64,000 bases of DNA from Cloeon dipterum (Eukaryota > Arthropoda > Insecta > Ephemeroptera > Baetidae): NCBI RefSeq assembly GCF_949628265.1, contig NC_088788.1, forward strand, positions 18,352,001 to 18,416,000, in the 5' to 3' direction. Positions 49,766 to 63,115 of this stretch are shown here, in pieces. Position 1 is the first letter of the stretch; the number at the start of each line of letters is the position of its first letter. The notes beneath the pieces were generated by a model. That model was not told the origin of the DNA and did not search any database. It was given only the letters and a program-made list of their open reading frames with translations. Both the position numbers and the translations under genes were made by a program.

Positions 49766-52700
49766 GGCTGCAACAAAGAGTCGAAAATTGTCATTAGTGC
49801 GAATCGTTTCGCCACAAACGCGAGTTTTCACGATGACGAGTCCAAATTAATTATACGGTCAAGATCAAGAATAAATTGCTCAGATTTTAGCTAATGCAAC
49901 TCACTGCGTATATCTTTACGGTCAAAAAATATCATTCTCAGCCGTAAATAAGATTTAAGATTTCGTATTTAATCATTGATAAAAATAGCATTTTTTCTGA
50001 ACTGAAGAGTATACAAAAATAATGGCAAATCTAAAAATAAATCTCAAGCTCTTCCCAACAAATTTCAACACTGCGACGTGGGCTTGCAGAGACTGACCCA
50101 CTAATTTTAATTTTAAAGGGTGACAAAGGCCCCAACATTTAGTCTGTTTCCTGGTAGACGGGTATTATCATGCGAATAATTCGTCTCAGTGCCTCAATGG
50201 AATAGCTCAATTACAACTGTTGAGCACAGAAGGATTGGAACAAATCATTTCAGCAGCGAAATAACGAGTTTCGTTCCACTTACAGCGAGTAACTTACACC
50301 TCGCGATCTTCCAATCGAAGCAAGCACACCTTTCAACTACAGAAAATTTTGAGCGAATCAAAAATATAAGCTTATAATGTCTCAATGAGAGAATTTCTCA
50401 ACAGATCCTGGAGAGAAAACTTCGTCATTAGCAAATTCCATCAGGAGCCTAATTATTTCACAGCTCTAATGAAGTGAGAAAATTTCACTGAGAATGCTAC
50501 GTTTTAATTGCTGCTGCATAACCTAGCCTAGACGGTGCATGTTTATAAAAATGTTACGCGCTTTTGCAAGTACTGCAAATTTCTATTTTACGGCTTTGAA
50601 AGTCTTGCAGAAACTCACGCACCTTAGGCAAATGACCCACTCAAGACGTGTTAATCCGACAAGTCATGTTGACACCTAAATTCTCGTCCTTCCTTTTTTC
50701 TCACGCATTCGCTGCATTATCGAAAAGAGCTTTCCCTTCGGCCCAAACTGTAAAATTATTATTCGTAGATTCTCATAATTGCGTGGAGTGAGTTAGCGCG
50801 ATTCGATTCGCTTTTTTCCGCACGACTAGCCGCTTCCTCTCCGATTTTTAGATGTCAAGGTGCGTTTTTTGCTCGCGCGCGCGAGTCAAGCGAGCGAGGA
50901 AAGTGGAAGTGCAGGAGACCATTGAGTAGATTACGTGTGAGAGCAAGCACGCGCGCATAATGAAATTTCTTTCAAATCTGCAACCAGGAGAAAGTGATCT
51001 GATTTTATTTGTGCGTCAATAATATGAGTTTGCGGATTGGACTGATAAAGCCAGCTGATTAAGCGTTCAAAGCCTGTCGTATTTTGGCGATTTTTTGATA
51101 GGCCACAGAGAAAGCAAATTGTTCAATAGCTTTGCAAATCCTTTATTATAGTCACGTTGCAAATACGAGGAATGAAAATTGCATCGTGAAATTTTGAAAG
51201 TAATAAATAAATCTTGTTCCTATTTTTCTAATTGCTAATGGTTAGGAAGAGTGCATTTTTACTAAAGTTTTTCAAAATAAAAAAATCAAAAACTTTCATA
51301 TGATTTTTAGGGTAAAATACTCGGTTTTAAACGGTTTAGGCTTTTTACTGGAAAATCTCGATTTTTAGAATTGTGCTGAATTAAAATTTTCGGGCCGGCG
51401 GGCTATTTATGTTTCAGAAACATGCCTTCAGTAGTTAGTGTGCTTTCTCACAAGTTATTTCCGTGAAGTGGGTGATAAATAGCTGGAAGTCTTTTCGCGT
51501 ACTCCTTAATTAACTAACCGTGTAAGGTAGTTGAAAACTCAGGCGCCTCTGATTTCTGACACACCGCTCTATGACCCTTTTCGTTGCTAATTGGTCTACT
51601 GCGAAAAGTATGTGAACATTGTTTGGCTTGCTTGGCCCACTCAAGAGAAAGGGTCTTCCGACGGTAAAACCGATTACTCATGTCGGACCCGGCTGTCAGA
51701 ACGCCTGTGGAAACACATCAAAGTTGAGTTGGTTTCGGCGAGCGAGGATGAAAGTGAAAACCACAGAGGCACCCGGATTTTTTCTTCGCAGCAACGCCCG
51801 ATTTCTATATTATTACAATAACAGACAAGCCGATTGTTAGCGCGTTATACAATACGTGTGCGTGCGCGTTTCTCGTCGCTAATTAATTAAAAACGTAATA
51901 ATTATAACACGCATTGCGTTTGTGTAGCTTTTTTTAATTATCAGCGCTCGTCTTTTGGAACTAACAATGGCTTAATTCTGGCTTTTTTAAAAAAGATTTA
52001 ATCGCCCATATTGAGTCGGTTTGCAAAGAGAGGGAAGGCACCGTGCACCCATTGTGATCGACGCCGCACCTGTTAATTTCACTCGCCAACCTTTAAAATC
52101 AGCTGCAAGGCAATGTACAAAAATGAAAGCAGTCGTTGCCGCTGTTTCGCGTGGCTAGATGATTAAATTTATGGTCCCTATTCGTTATAATTACGGAGAG
52201 TACTCTCTCCGAGTTGAAGCGCTCTGCAAAATATGACATCTGATAATTTCAAAATTGACCTCATCATCCAAGATCCGTTCAAGCGATATAGTGAACAACG
52301 GTATATCGAGTGGAAAACTGGTTTGGTTGGTGAGGTCAGCGTAAAAGTAGCCTTGGAAGTAATGCTGAATGACACTACTTTTTGCTTGGAACAATTTGTC
52401 TCCGAAATCCCCGTTAATTGAGATAAAATTACATTTTTTTGCCAATCACTTTTGGTTAAATCTGACACATCTTGTTATATTGAATAAAAAAGTTGACACA
52501 CCTTTTGAAAGAAGGCAATTTTGGCCAATTTGATTGGCCACAACGCACCACTCTAGTTTTTGCTCCTACGTTGAATTATTCCAAATTGATTTACAACGTT
52601 TTTCGTGGCATTAGGCAATTCCCGTCGTGCATTCGCACACATGCACTCCTTAACTAGCTCGGAACGGCGACAACGCCTGCTCTGCACCTTGCACATGCTG

Positions 52701-55700
52701 CGTAACCTACATTTAAATTTGAGCGTAATAACTACTTGAACGAAATTGGCTGGAAATTACGGCACATACTCGTCCGATTAAAGGCTGAATGAAAATATAA
52801 TTTGAGGTGAAATTTTGTAACTCTTAAAGCAATCCTGATTTTGAACGGGTTGAAGCACAGCAGAGTCTTTTTTTGTGGCATAAAAACACTACAATAGCGA
52901 CTGTGGCAACCAAGGCCGGGTTAATGCACACTAAAAAGTTCACTCTCTCAGTTTTATTGCTTAGTATTTTGCCTGCGGAAATTGTGATGCTTTTTAAATT
53001 AAAACATTAATAATTTTAATGCAAATAGCTGTATATTTTTCCTAAAAGAGTCTGCAGAGTTATTATTTTTTAAACTTTCACGAAGAAAAAATAGAGGCCG
53101 GTGGTCAGTAGAATGAAGGCTATGCACACACGCAATTATCAATCGTTTTTTTCTCTCGATTTTTATTGCGGGAGCGAACCACACCTTGGTGGCCTTCGCA
53201 GAGCATGCACAAATATTTCACGGTGATTTGGTACTGTCTTTTCTTGCGGGTGCAGAATGCAACATCCGTCATTTCAGCGACAAAAGAACGCGAATGATAT
53301 CCTTGAACGCGACACGAGCATTATGTGTTTCTTTCAATTTGTTGCTGCATCACGAAGCTTTGATAAGTGAAATCCGGCAAAATCAGTAGACAAAGGAAAA
53401 CCGAACTCTTTAAATTATTATTTAATTATTCGCAGATCTTATTTAATATAAAACATAAATCAAAATTGATCTGAAATAAAATTCTGACAGGAGTAAAAAA
53501 TAAAAATAGTAAAGAACTGTCGAGTCGGTTCCTATGATAAATAATAATTGTAGCTTTTCTAGACTAAGTTAATCTCATCCTAAAGTAAGACCTACCTTGA
53601 CTTGTTCTACAGCGATTTTCTTCCTGAGGTGTTAAATCCTCCGGAGTTTGTGCGGAACTGATGCCTTTCTGCCTCGCTGTTGAGTATTTTAGCAGTCAGC
53701 AATTTCCACTCTCTCCGCGGCCGACACCAGGAGAGTATCCCCACCCACCGCCTGCAGCCACCTTTGAGCTGTTCGTCTGGAGTATCGTCTATCAGTCTTA
53801 TTGTTGTGTCACCAATTACGAGGTACACCAAGCCTACTGCTTTCATTGTGATCGCAAGGCGATATGGAAATTCAACAATTTTCGTGGGAATGAGAAAATT
53901 CATTTTTATGGCTGCGTTCATTGCGCAACATATACACCATATTCTTCGGTCTGTTATCCACCTTAAATGCAGGAAAGGTGTATTGAACATTTTACGTAAT
54001 AGCAGAAATTTTTTGCTGCGTATAGAATTGCTTTGAAGGAGATTTATATTTTCTTAATTAAGCAACCATATTCATAGATTATAATATACCCAATTGATAA
54101 AAAACTTTCATTATTTTCTTTTACGTTCTGCTTTGAAATTTTGCGAGCAAGTTCAAGTTTAATTTTACCACGAAAAAATAGTGATTGACGTAGGGCCTTC
54201 ATACCTAATACAAAGTTACAATATAGTTACTTCAATAGTAGAACACATTCGCAGAATTTGTTGTTACTGTTTTTCCTCTTTTCTCTAGCATTGTATTTTA
54301 AAATATTTAGTTCTGCAAATCATTGTTAGATCGCAATGTGGTGATCTAAAAATCTGTATAAAGCAAAATAGAATAGCTCGAGAATTGGACGTTGCAAACC
54401 TTGACACTGTTGTAGTTGCATACCTTTGTCCAAAAACATAAGAAATCCCAACAATGGCACAGCATATTTAGTCACACGTCGTTCTTTTCTTTGATAAATT
54501 GACGTCGGATTTCGCGAATTTCGATGTGCGTCACACAATAAACCAACCAGCTAGAGGCGGAAATGACGTTGTATTTTTTACTTGTTGCTCATTTTTATAA
54601 CTTAAGATATAAATTAATTAGTACCAATACTGTGCTTAAGAGGTTAGAGCAAAAATGTCCATCCTTGCTGGCTCTATTAAAATAATAATATAAGTGCGAG
54701 GTAGCATGAGTGCAATTAGAAGCAGTTTTTGCTCTTTATATCCAACCTTCACGGTGACTCTTAGGCATAATCGCATTTCGCTAAACAAAAGGTTCCCACA
54801 GAATGGCCTATATCAAGGATTTTGCCGGACTTTATTTGTTTCTTTGCGGACAAAAGACGAAAGATGCATCTGTCCGCCTTTTTGTGTCTCCTGTTGCGAA
54901 AAATCGCGATTTTTAATGCTGATTGTGAGAAGAGATCATCAGTGGCCTCACTCATTTCCTTTTTAAAATTGCACCTCAAAATCAAAAGGAGTCTTTTAAT
55001 TTAATTTTTTTGCGCCATCAATTTAAATAAATAGGTGATCAATTTAGGGTAATTCCGAATTAAATTAAAAACAGCTAACCTAAATTGGACAATTAACAAC
55101 TTTTCAGCTCTGTGCGAATATTCGATATTCCTTTCCTGTTTGACCAGGCTTGAACTGAAAATCCAATCCTACCAGCTTTTTGCTCTCATGAAAAAGTAAA
55201 GGGACAGCGTGGTACCTGGGGACGTGTATACAACAAATGCGCTGACCGGAATTCGAATACATATGCGTACTTTGAATACGCTCTCTTTAAATTAATTGCA
55301 TATAAAAACTGGTCGTATACCCAGGCTTGGCTAACAATTTTTCACCCGGCAAGACGTTTTTTTTTGCTGGCGCATATTGGACTCGTTTCTTGGCTGGGCT
55401 GCACATTGTGCAAGAAACCAGTTCTCCGACCTGAGTGCCTTTAACAGCAGACCGTGGGTCACATTTTTTATAGGAAGGAAATGTGAAAAGTCGGCAGCAC
55501 AATATTCCGCCCTACATTAAAAACTCTTATCGGCCTTGGAAATTGTAGTTGAAGAAGTGTATTACTCAACTTTAAATTAATACTTTTTGCGCCTTGCCAT
55601 TATTACTAAAAGTGTTTTGTAGATTAAAAACACGTTTACAAAGCAAATAATTTTCAAGATTTGTACTTTTAAAAGAGAGATGACGGGATAAATTTGTATC

Positions 55701-58700
55701 GTCAGATAATTATAGTCGTCATTGAAATGTTTTCTTGATTACAGCAAAATCACTTTTAAATAACATAATTCAATTTCTAGCAAGACAATGAAAGTGGAAG
55801 ACTTGAACTTCATACTTTCCTTACATGCACTCGTTAGCGTATTACGGAACTGCTTTTCCAATAAACGTAAACAAGTATATAATACGTTTGCGCTTGCAAT
55901 GGGTTTAGTAAACAAACAGCACGCGTACACGCGTACAGCCGCACCCAATACCATTGCGGGATATAATTATTTTAATTGGGTTATTTTTTTTTCATTAATG
56001 TGTAAGCCTATTTGATATTAATCTGCAATTTTTCAACTATCTGTTTCGCTAATTAAAGTAGAGCTTTACAGACTCTATATAGCAATTAAGAACATTTTGC
56101 GTTTGTTGACAATAGCAAGAAGTAACAGTTCATTGAATTCATTGTTTGTTAAATTTAGCAACAATTTATCTTTACAATGTGCAATAATGAAATCAGGACC
56201 GATGAGGAACAGTTAAAAATATGTATGTATGTATTAGATTTTGCCAAATTTCTCGAATAAATAATGTTTTTTTCGCTTGATTTCTTTCCCCTTTGTCGCG
56301 ATCTATCGGAATGAAGGTGTGCGAAATATGAGATAAATTTTCCATATGGCGAAATTATCGTGATTTCTAATAAGGAGACGAAGCTCGCAGCTTAATAAGC
56401 ATTAAGTCGATTTTCTAAAAAAAAATTAAACGGCAAACCTGAGAAATTTTCAGCTTTATCCTAATTTTCAGAGAGTAATACAAGTATAAGAGGTAATAAG
56501 GTATTTCCTCAAATTTTCTGTAAAGCTTTGCTCTTACAAACAATAATTTCAAATGCAAGTTCATTAAATTTGTTGTTTCATGATGCAATACTGTGAACTT
56601 AAATTACTTTTTAATCAGTGTGGCTTCAAAGTGTTCGTGACAGTTGCTCCGCTTTCTTTGTTACATGAGAAAGAAACGTGCGCACGTAATGTCTGTATCG
56701 CGCAGCAATAATTATTGTGTCCAATTGCCTTTTCATTTTGATGGCATCCAAATAACAATAATTGTTTTCAATTACACTCAAGAGAGCAAGAAATTCTGCG
56801 CAAAGTTATTTCACGCAATTACCAAAATGAAATTTCTTTTAGGAGTGAACAAAGAAATTTTTGTGGTGTCCTTTCAATTATTGTTTCACACGCAACTGTT
56901 AAATTCACCTTTAGGACTTCATGCAAGGATAAACTGGAATATTTTGGAAAGCTCAGGAAGTGCATTTCGTTTAAAAATTTATAACACTTCGTCGTGACGA
57001 GTAGTCAAGATCAATCTTAAAATTGTGATCGAATTAGTTTTATCTCTACTTGTAAACAAATTGTGTTAAGGATGTACTGAACTAACTCATCAACTATTAC
57101 AGTTATTATTTCTTGAGACTTGTCATATTAATTTAAATTTAACGGTTGTTATTGTCAATTAATGCCTCATTACGAACCAATAACCAAATTCAATAAGTAT
57201 AGACAAAAATGAAGAGTTACTCCGAACTTACAAAAGTTACTCGTTTTTTTTATCGAATGTCGTGGCTTGAAAAGAGGTACGCAATTTTTTACGCTTTAGT
57301 GAATTAAATGCTCAGAACCTATTTTCGCTTTTGTAATACATTCAAAAAGTTATTTTTTTCACACACATGTTCATTAGTTTTCAAAACTAATTGTGAATGA
57401 TTGAATTATTTTTAGCCTCCTTAGGCTGAAGATTAAATTCGCGCGGTGATCAAAACACAATCAACGCTATATAAACGCGTGTCCTGTCACACACATATTT
57501 TGATTTCTTTTTATTTTGCCTAATATTAAGTTTTTTAAATATCACATATTAAAAGAAAAAAATGTCTTCCATTTCAAGAATTAAATGTTTGTGTCATATT
57601 ATTAAGAAAACCTGAACACCTTTCATAAAGCGCTCACCCCACCACACTCGAGGTCTCTTTGTGTATCGAGCGCGACCGTGTATTTCGCGCTGTAACTATA
57701 CAGTTTGGAAGTCTGGAGTGAATAAGTTTCTCGTTCCATAGGTGGCGGTAACGGCAGCCGAAAGTCCTAAAATATACTGCTTTTTGGCAAAAATAAATTC
57801 GATACGGGAAATTAGGAGATAAAAAAGGATTTTAAAAACAAGAATTAATTGAGGTGTTTAAAACTGAATAAGTTTTTTTAAATTTTAACCACGGTGAAAA
57901 TAAATAAGGGTGAACAAAAAGTGAAGATTGTCACACAACTACTTCCTACACTTTCAGCCCAGGTAATACTCTGCCTCCTGTGTACAAATAGGTGGTCTGA
58001 TTCTCCTTGAGGCTTCTGCTGTCAATCTTGATTTATATCAAAGGGCACATGACCCGCACAGGCTACAATGCCACAAACTGCTATTAAGCTACTGTTTAAA
58101 GTAATAGATCAACGAACTCAATTGCCCAGGGGGATGCTGCGACTACCTTTTGCTTCTCTTAAAAACTTTATTTTCACAAAAATTAAAGGTTGATCCAAAA
58201 TTTTATCACTTTGGGGAGTGATGCAAGTAAAAAATATTTTTGCTGCTGTGAAATATTGTATCATTTTATTTTAGATTGTTTTACATAGTTCACGATTCAA
58301 TTTTACAATATAAAATTCTGCATTTTTTTCTTCAACATAAATTGTGCAACTAAAATAATTATTTGGCCAATTAATTGATCTGAAAATGAAAGAATCTCTA
58401 TCATTGTCCGATAATTTGAAGGATAGCCTATTTAAGTCTAAAAATTTAAGTCATTACTCAAGATATTGGACTGGCCACTAAATTGTGGCACTGAATAGAA
58501 ATCAATTTAAATACTATATTTTGAGAATAAATTACACGTGAGATACATATTTTCAATAGTTGTTTTCATCAGAATACCGTAATAATAAAATCGCATATCA
58601 CATTAACTGTATCCACGTACACATTGTAAGAAACATAAATACAGGAAATCAACCCCTGTGTCTCATCGAGTGGGTCACCTCAAATTAGTTGAAACGCATC

Positions 58701-59533
58701 AGTCACGTACAAGACAACTTTTAAGGACCATCTTTATTAATTAGATGTGAGATAACTGATATCTTGCGCGGCATTCGCCCGAAAAATACGTCAAATCAAA
58801 CCCTGAGAAAATATTGAAGCATCTTGTAACGAGCGTGGTCCTTTTCAGCTTCTTAATGGGCTTTATAATCGCGAGAAGATGCGACGTGCTAATTATCCAA
58901 CGAAAGAAAGCGCGTTTTTTCCTACTCTCGTAAAAATATTTAACAGGGTTCACCCTTGGTGAGTGTTGGAAGGGAAGTTTCATCAATAATTGCTGATTTT
59001 AAGGAAGCATTTTAGACCGTGCAAATAGTTTCCTGCGGGTCGAATTAGGTAAGATAGCTGAATCACTTGGTCAACATTTTTTTTCTGAATCTAGCAAGTG
59101 AATTTTCGACCGAGTTATTTCGCTATCTGACCTAATTTGACCCTCAGGAAACTGGCACTGTCAAAAATGTAAAATGAGAAAGACTGCTGGGCTTCCAACG
59201 CACACTAAAGACGATAAAGTAATAAAAGAGAAGAACTTAAAACAATGCCATCACAATTATTTGAAAAAGTTGGAATTACATTAAATGACTTGGAGGGTTT
59301 CTTAGGACTTTGAAATGCATTCCCTGGACCATCTTCACTGTGAATCAAAACCAATACTTGAGCATTGTTACAACGAAACGACACGATCTGAACAACAGAA
59401 CAGTGAGTCAAGTGTCTGTGTGTAGTATCAAAATAGGTTTCAATGAATTTTTGAGGAACATAACTGCCACCAGGCAGAATGCACTTCACCGTGAGAATGC
59501 CTGTGTGTGTTTTGTGTTTGTCAGTCGAGCACT
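49766..59533. other. 10-kb gene-poor region between yellow and DCUN1D3
   Basis: AT-rich sequence with scattered GC-rich patches (50870-50960 has a CGCGCGCG run). No conserved coding exon was found. Frames at 52178-52468 (minus), 53607-53990 (minus) and 56644-56997 (plus) are open but give no recognisable protein. A likely untranslated exon lies at 53596-53676. The region probably contains the distal promoter and regulatory DNA of the yellow gene. Confidence 0.5.
53596..53676 (-). other. Candidate 5' untranslated or short exon, possibly of the yellow gene
   Basis: A strong donor (CAAG followed by GTAGGT) lies at 53595 and a plausible acceptor (TACTCAACAG) ends at 53677 on the minus strand. 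The 81-base segment sits in a GC-richer patch and points towards the yellow acceptor at 49767. The longer frame 53607-53990 overlaps it. The link to yellow is inference; it could belong to an unseen gene. Confidence 0.25.
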
Positions 59534-61660
59534 TCAATCGCAAATGCCACTCTCTCGGGCCTTGGTGACGTTTTGATTCACCTGATCGTTCTCGAACTCC
59601 ACAAAGTCATCAAACAAACTGGGCCACGCCTCAGCGTCGTCGTACGAGCTGAGGTCGTCACCGACCGTCTCCACAAAGTTGAGAAACATGTTCCACGTGT
59701 CGCGCGGGATGCCGCGCACGTGCGGGTGCTGCTCCAAGAACTGCAGCCAGCGGTGCATGATGTGCGGCTCGTTCTGCGAGAAGACGAGCCGCCACAGGCA
59801 GATGGCCATGTCGGCCGGCAGGATGCGCTGGTCCGGGTCCAAGCCAAACTTGAACGTGAAACGGTAGAGCTTTTTGAACAGCTCGCCGTCCTGCTGCACC
59901 TCGCGGCACAGGTCCGGCAGCCGGCTCTGCATGCCCTTGATTGACTCAACCTTGATGGTCTTGCAGCCGGTGACGAATTCTTGCCTAGTGAAGCAGCACA
60001 TCTGCTCGGCCTCGAAGCGCCACGCCAGCACCAGCACGCAGAACTCGTCGGGCCGCACGCAAAGGTCATTGCACAGCCGCTCGATGCCGTCAGCCAGAAT
60101 CGCGTCTTCCGCCCCGTCTTTGTACTGCTCAAATAAGGCGTTGATCTTGCTGTCCGACACGGAGCGTACCGGCAGCAGCGAGTTGTTGTTGGCCGACGCC
60201 GTGTCGCTCCGCTTGTCGCTTCCAGAACGCCCGCCCAGCGGGATGCGGCAGAAAGTCCGCGACGCGACGCCCTCACCCAGCAGCCCGCTCAGGCCCTTGT
60301 TGCCGTTGCTCTGCACCATCTCGCTCGAACGCTGCTGCTTCTCCGACACCTGCCGGTGCAGCATGCCTCCGTCCACATCACCATCTGCAAAAAAACACTC
60401 CGTTAATAATAACCAATGTGGTTGAAAAACAATAAGTCAAAGCTGGCAAACTCAAGGGTATTTTTGTGCCAAACATTTGGGCTTTTATCAATAGTTAAGA
60501 AGGTCAATTAAACCGTTGAAGGTATTTTAAAATTAATTAACGACTTCAATTTGGCAATTTCAATGAGAATATTATTATATTTTTGAGCCTTTTTAAGTAT
60601 TAGCTACATTTTAATGCTTCTACGTGACAATGGAACAACTTCTTTCTTGTCACAAATACATTTTGAAAAAACATTTTTAAGGAGTGCAACACAACCAAAA
60701 AAATGTGTTTTGTGTTACATCGTTATATGATAATGCCTCTTCAGTGTGTTCGAGTTAATTCAGATTTTTTAATCATGTTAGATTTAAAAATTTCTCAGCC
60801 AGCCTTCTCCGGGAAAGCTGTTACGAAACTCAGATCAAACCAGACTGTGCGAAAAACAGGTCTGCATAAAACCGAATAATTTCCATGCCTATAGCCATAT
60901 AATTGCACAAGAAACCTTTAGTAAGTTTTCCTATAGTTGATTTATTAATTTAAACCGTATACAAGAAAAAATATTCAGGATTGCTTAGGAATTAAGTTAT
61001 GATCCCTATGTGCGTGCATAATAGGTTGCCTTAAATAAATTTTGGAGGTGGAAAAACGTTCACATAAACGCTTTTAATTTTAAATTAAAATCAACCACGT
61101 TTTAAAGTATGCAAAAATTACTCGCTAACTGAAATCACCCAAAAGTAACGATCAACTTTATAAGAATTATTATTGCCTTCCTTGATTATATCTCTCACAG
61201 GTAATAGCATCAAGGTGACAATTGTTCCAAATGAATGAAGGTAGTAAAAAATTGAACGCTGAAATATAAATCCTTTAAATAATTCTGACAAAATGTTCAT
61301 CTATTTTCAACTCATAAAAACTTTTAAAATTCTGAAAATAACTATCACTGAACAAACCCCAGTAAAATTTTCACAGCCATCTGTATTTTTCTCGAGACTT
61401 TCCCTGTTCAAAGTTCAAACTTTTTAAGATAATCTCCCAAGGCACAAAATAAATATTAAGAGCTCGAATGGAAAGCCGCACGTGACTGTCTCTATAGGCT
61501 TAGATAAGCAATACCTGATTGCAAGCAAAAAAAACTTATATACTGTACCTTCTTGATCGCTGGCTTCCTGCAGCGGCTTGCAGGAAGCAGGATCGGTGGA
61601 AGATTCAGCTGCTGGAGGCGGAACCGGTGGCACTTTGAAGCATGAGAAACAGTTTCCCAT
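59534..61660 (-). CDS. DCUN1D3: DCN1-like protein 3 (DCUN1D3/SCCRO3), membrane-anchored cullin neddylation factor
   Basis: Binds cullins and the NEDD8 E2 to promote, or at the membrane regulate, cullin-RING ligase neddylation. Two coding exons, 61549-61660 and 59534-60384, phase 1 join, 320 residues. The N-terminus MGNCFSCFK has the N-myristoylation glycine plus nearby cysteines for palmitoylation, typical of DCUN1D3 and fixing the start. A low-complexity linker (residues about 10-120) is followed by the PONY/DCUN1 domain at about 130-310: NALFEQYKDGAEDAILADGI, ERLCNDLCVRPDEFCVLVLA, CLWRLVFSQNEPHIMHRWLQ and WNMFLNFVETVGDDLSSYDD with EAWPSLFDDFVEF. The C-terminus is short (ARESGICD). An acceptor at about 61750 suggests a spliced 5' leader, which carries an overlapping upstream frame. 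Confidence 0.95.
60385..61548 (-). other. DCUN1D3 intron, 1.2 kb
   Basis: Single intron of the DCUN1D3 coding region, with GTACAG donor and TTTTTTTGCAG acceptor. AT-rich; no nested gene seen. Confidence 0.7.
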
Positions 61661-62995
61661 TTGAGGGATGTGTAACTGCTACTAATTACGGCGGATAGAC
61701 TAATTGAGCCTGGCATCTGAGCCTATGTACCCCGATCGCAGAGCTGCACCTGCAAACAAGACACACATTGCTGAGTCGAATTGCAAATAATAATATACAT
61801 ATATAAGGCGCTTGGCGAATTGCGCTGCTTGCTTTGGCCAAAAGACATTATTCCACCTTACGAATGCGGCTGGCGATAAAATTTTCTTCTCATCGATATG
61901 CAAGGCCTTGCTGCGAATGGACTAATTCAGCGCTTGACACACAATTTCACTGCATGCATGACTAATAAATTACACACCTTAAAATATTGTGGCCAGCCTA
62001 ATCGATAGCGCTCTACTGCTGATTTTAATTTCACAAATTCACCAAAATGAGTTTTAAAATTGAGTTCTTAAATTATTTTCAAACAATACGAAACTTAAAA
62101 TATTCTCATGTTTATGACAGCCTATTGAAGTGAGGGCAAAGTTGAAAAGTGGACCAATGTTTCTTTTCTCCATGCTTTCTTTTAATTTTGCAATGTATGC
62201 AATTAAGTGTGCAATTGTATCAACAAACCATAATGAGATCAGTGGAGATCCATCAATGTCGACCTAAAATTGAGGCGAGATTTCAGCTGAGCTACACCAT
62301 CGAGGCGACTAGTCCCAAACTGCTGGTCTCGCAGGACGTCACGAACTCCGTCCGCGGTTGACCATCGTCGTCGAGCCCGGCCGAATCGACAGGGGTCCGA
62401 GGTACGCAGGAGCAATCGTCCTTTAAATTGACAGCAACTCCTAGCAACCCGTTTTCATCCAGCTCGTTCTCCGTCCGCTCGCAGTCGACCCCTTGACAAC
62501 CTGGCAACGCTGCACCTGTGAGACAATCACGTAGAACTAGATGGCACGCCATGTTGGCGTCTGGTTTTTAATTCAAACTGCATTGACTCGCGGGTAAATT
62601 TTTAAATATAAATGGCCGCTGCCGCGTTCCCTGCTCCATTTAACCACGTTCATCCCACACGATCCACCCCCACTTCTGCAAATCTGCACCCCAGCAACTT
62701 GAGAGCTAGAGTTTGATTGGTGTTCCACCAGGTGGCTTTTTGAATGCAAACGAAGCCAAACGAACGGTCGGCCAGCGTGTTCGTCCAGCTTCGTTTCGCA
62801 GATTGTTCTTCACTGTTCACATTGCCCCATTCCCATTACCGGCGCGGCGTTGAACGAAACACGCAGCTGCGGATTGTTTATACCACACCATACGTGAGCT
62901 CAATTTCGCACACCGATTTCTCGGCCCTCAACGTGGAAATTTATGTTTATCAGAGTGTTGGTGTTGCAGCCAGGCAGCCACTTTTAGATTCTGAG
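61661..62995. other. Divergent promoter region between DCUN1D3 and USP22/nonstop
   Basis: About 1.3 kb between two genes pointing away from each other. It should contain both promoters and 5' leaders. It includes an unexplained open frame on the minus strand (62292-62552). No clear TATA box was seen. Confidence 0.5.
62292..62552 (-). other. Open frame of coding appearance, 86 codons, unrecognised
   Basis: Runs from ATG 62552 to TAG 62292-62294. The predicted peptide is Cys-containing and acidic (MACHLVLRDCLTGAALPGCQ ... NGLLGVAVNLKDDCSCVPRT) and the stretch is GC-rich in an AT-rich area. An acceptor-like TGTCTCACAG lies inside it, so it might be part of a spliced exon upstream of DCUN1D3. 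It may equally be GC-rich leader DNA with no product. No family recognised. Confidence 0.3.
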
Positions 62996-63115
62996 ATGGC
63001 AGACGATGGCTGTGTCCATCTCAAGGAGTACAAAAGTGTGAAAGGATTCAGGACGTATCGATTGATTCACGCGTATTTTGTTTCTTGCACATCAGCTGAG
63101 GCTCGCCGACGCAAG
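62996..63115 (+). CDS. not: First coding exon of USP22/nonstop-type ubiquitin hydrolase (rest outside window)
   Basis: Encodes 40 residues, MADDGCVHLKEYKSVKGFRT onwards to YFVSCTSAEARRRK. This matches the start of the UBP zinc finger of the USP22/USP51/nonstop family (GCxHL ... FK ... LRxI ... FV ... AEARKRKA), with Cys6 and His8 as the first zinc ligands. The family enzyme is the SAGA deubiquitinase that removes ubiquitin from histone H2B. The frame loses resemblance right after RRRK, so a splice must occur here: AAG/GCAAGT at 63115/63116 is a strong GC-type donor, and A/GTTCGC at 63119 is a weaker GT alternative. The next exon, expected to carry the CxxC ligands, is not visible before base 64000. 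An upstream in-frame ATG (62744) would give a long non-conserved leader, so I chose 62996. Confidence 0.72.

Noticed and set aside
50865-50960. CGCGCGCGCG-containing patch, considered as a CpG-island promoter
   Set aside because: Too short, and no gene start follows on either strand.
52178-52468. Two overlapping minus frames of 84 and 96 codons
   Set aside because: Both are open over the same stretch, neither matches a family, and there are no supporting splice sites; likely chance.
53607-53990. 127-codon minus frame
   Set aside because: Only the central GC-richer part looks unusual, and the strong donor at 53596 lies just past its stop codon in a different frame; treated as a possible untranslated exon instead.
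56644-56997. 117-codon plus-strand frame
   Set aside because: Codon use and composition match the AT-rich background, and the peptide has no recognisable pattern.
59507-60425. Long open frames on the plus strand and in a second minus frame across DCUN1D3
   Set aside because: They are shadows of a GC-rich coding exon; the PONY-domain frame is the one with family motifs.
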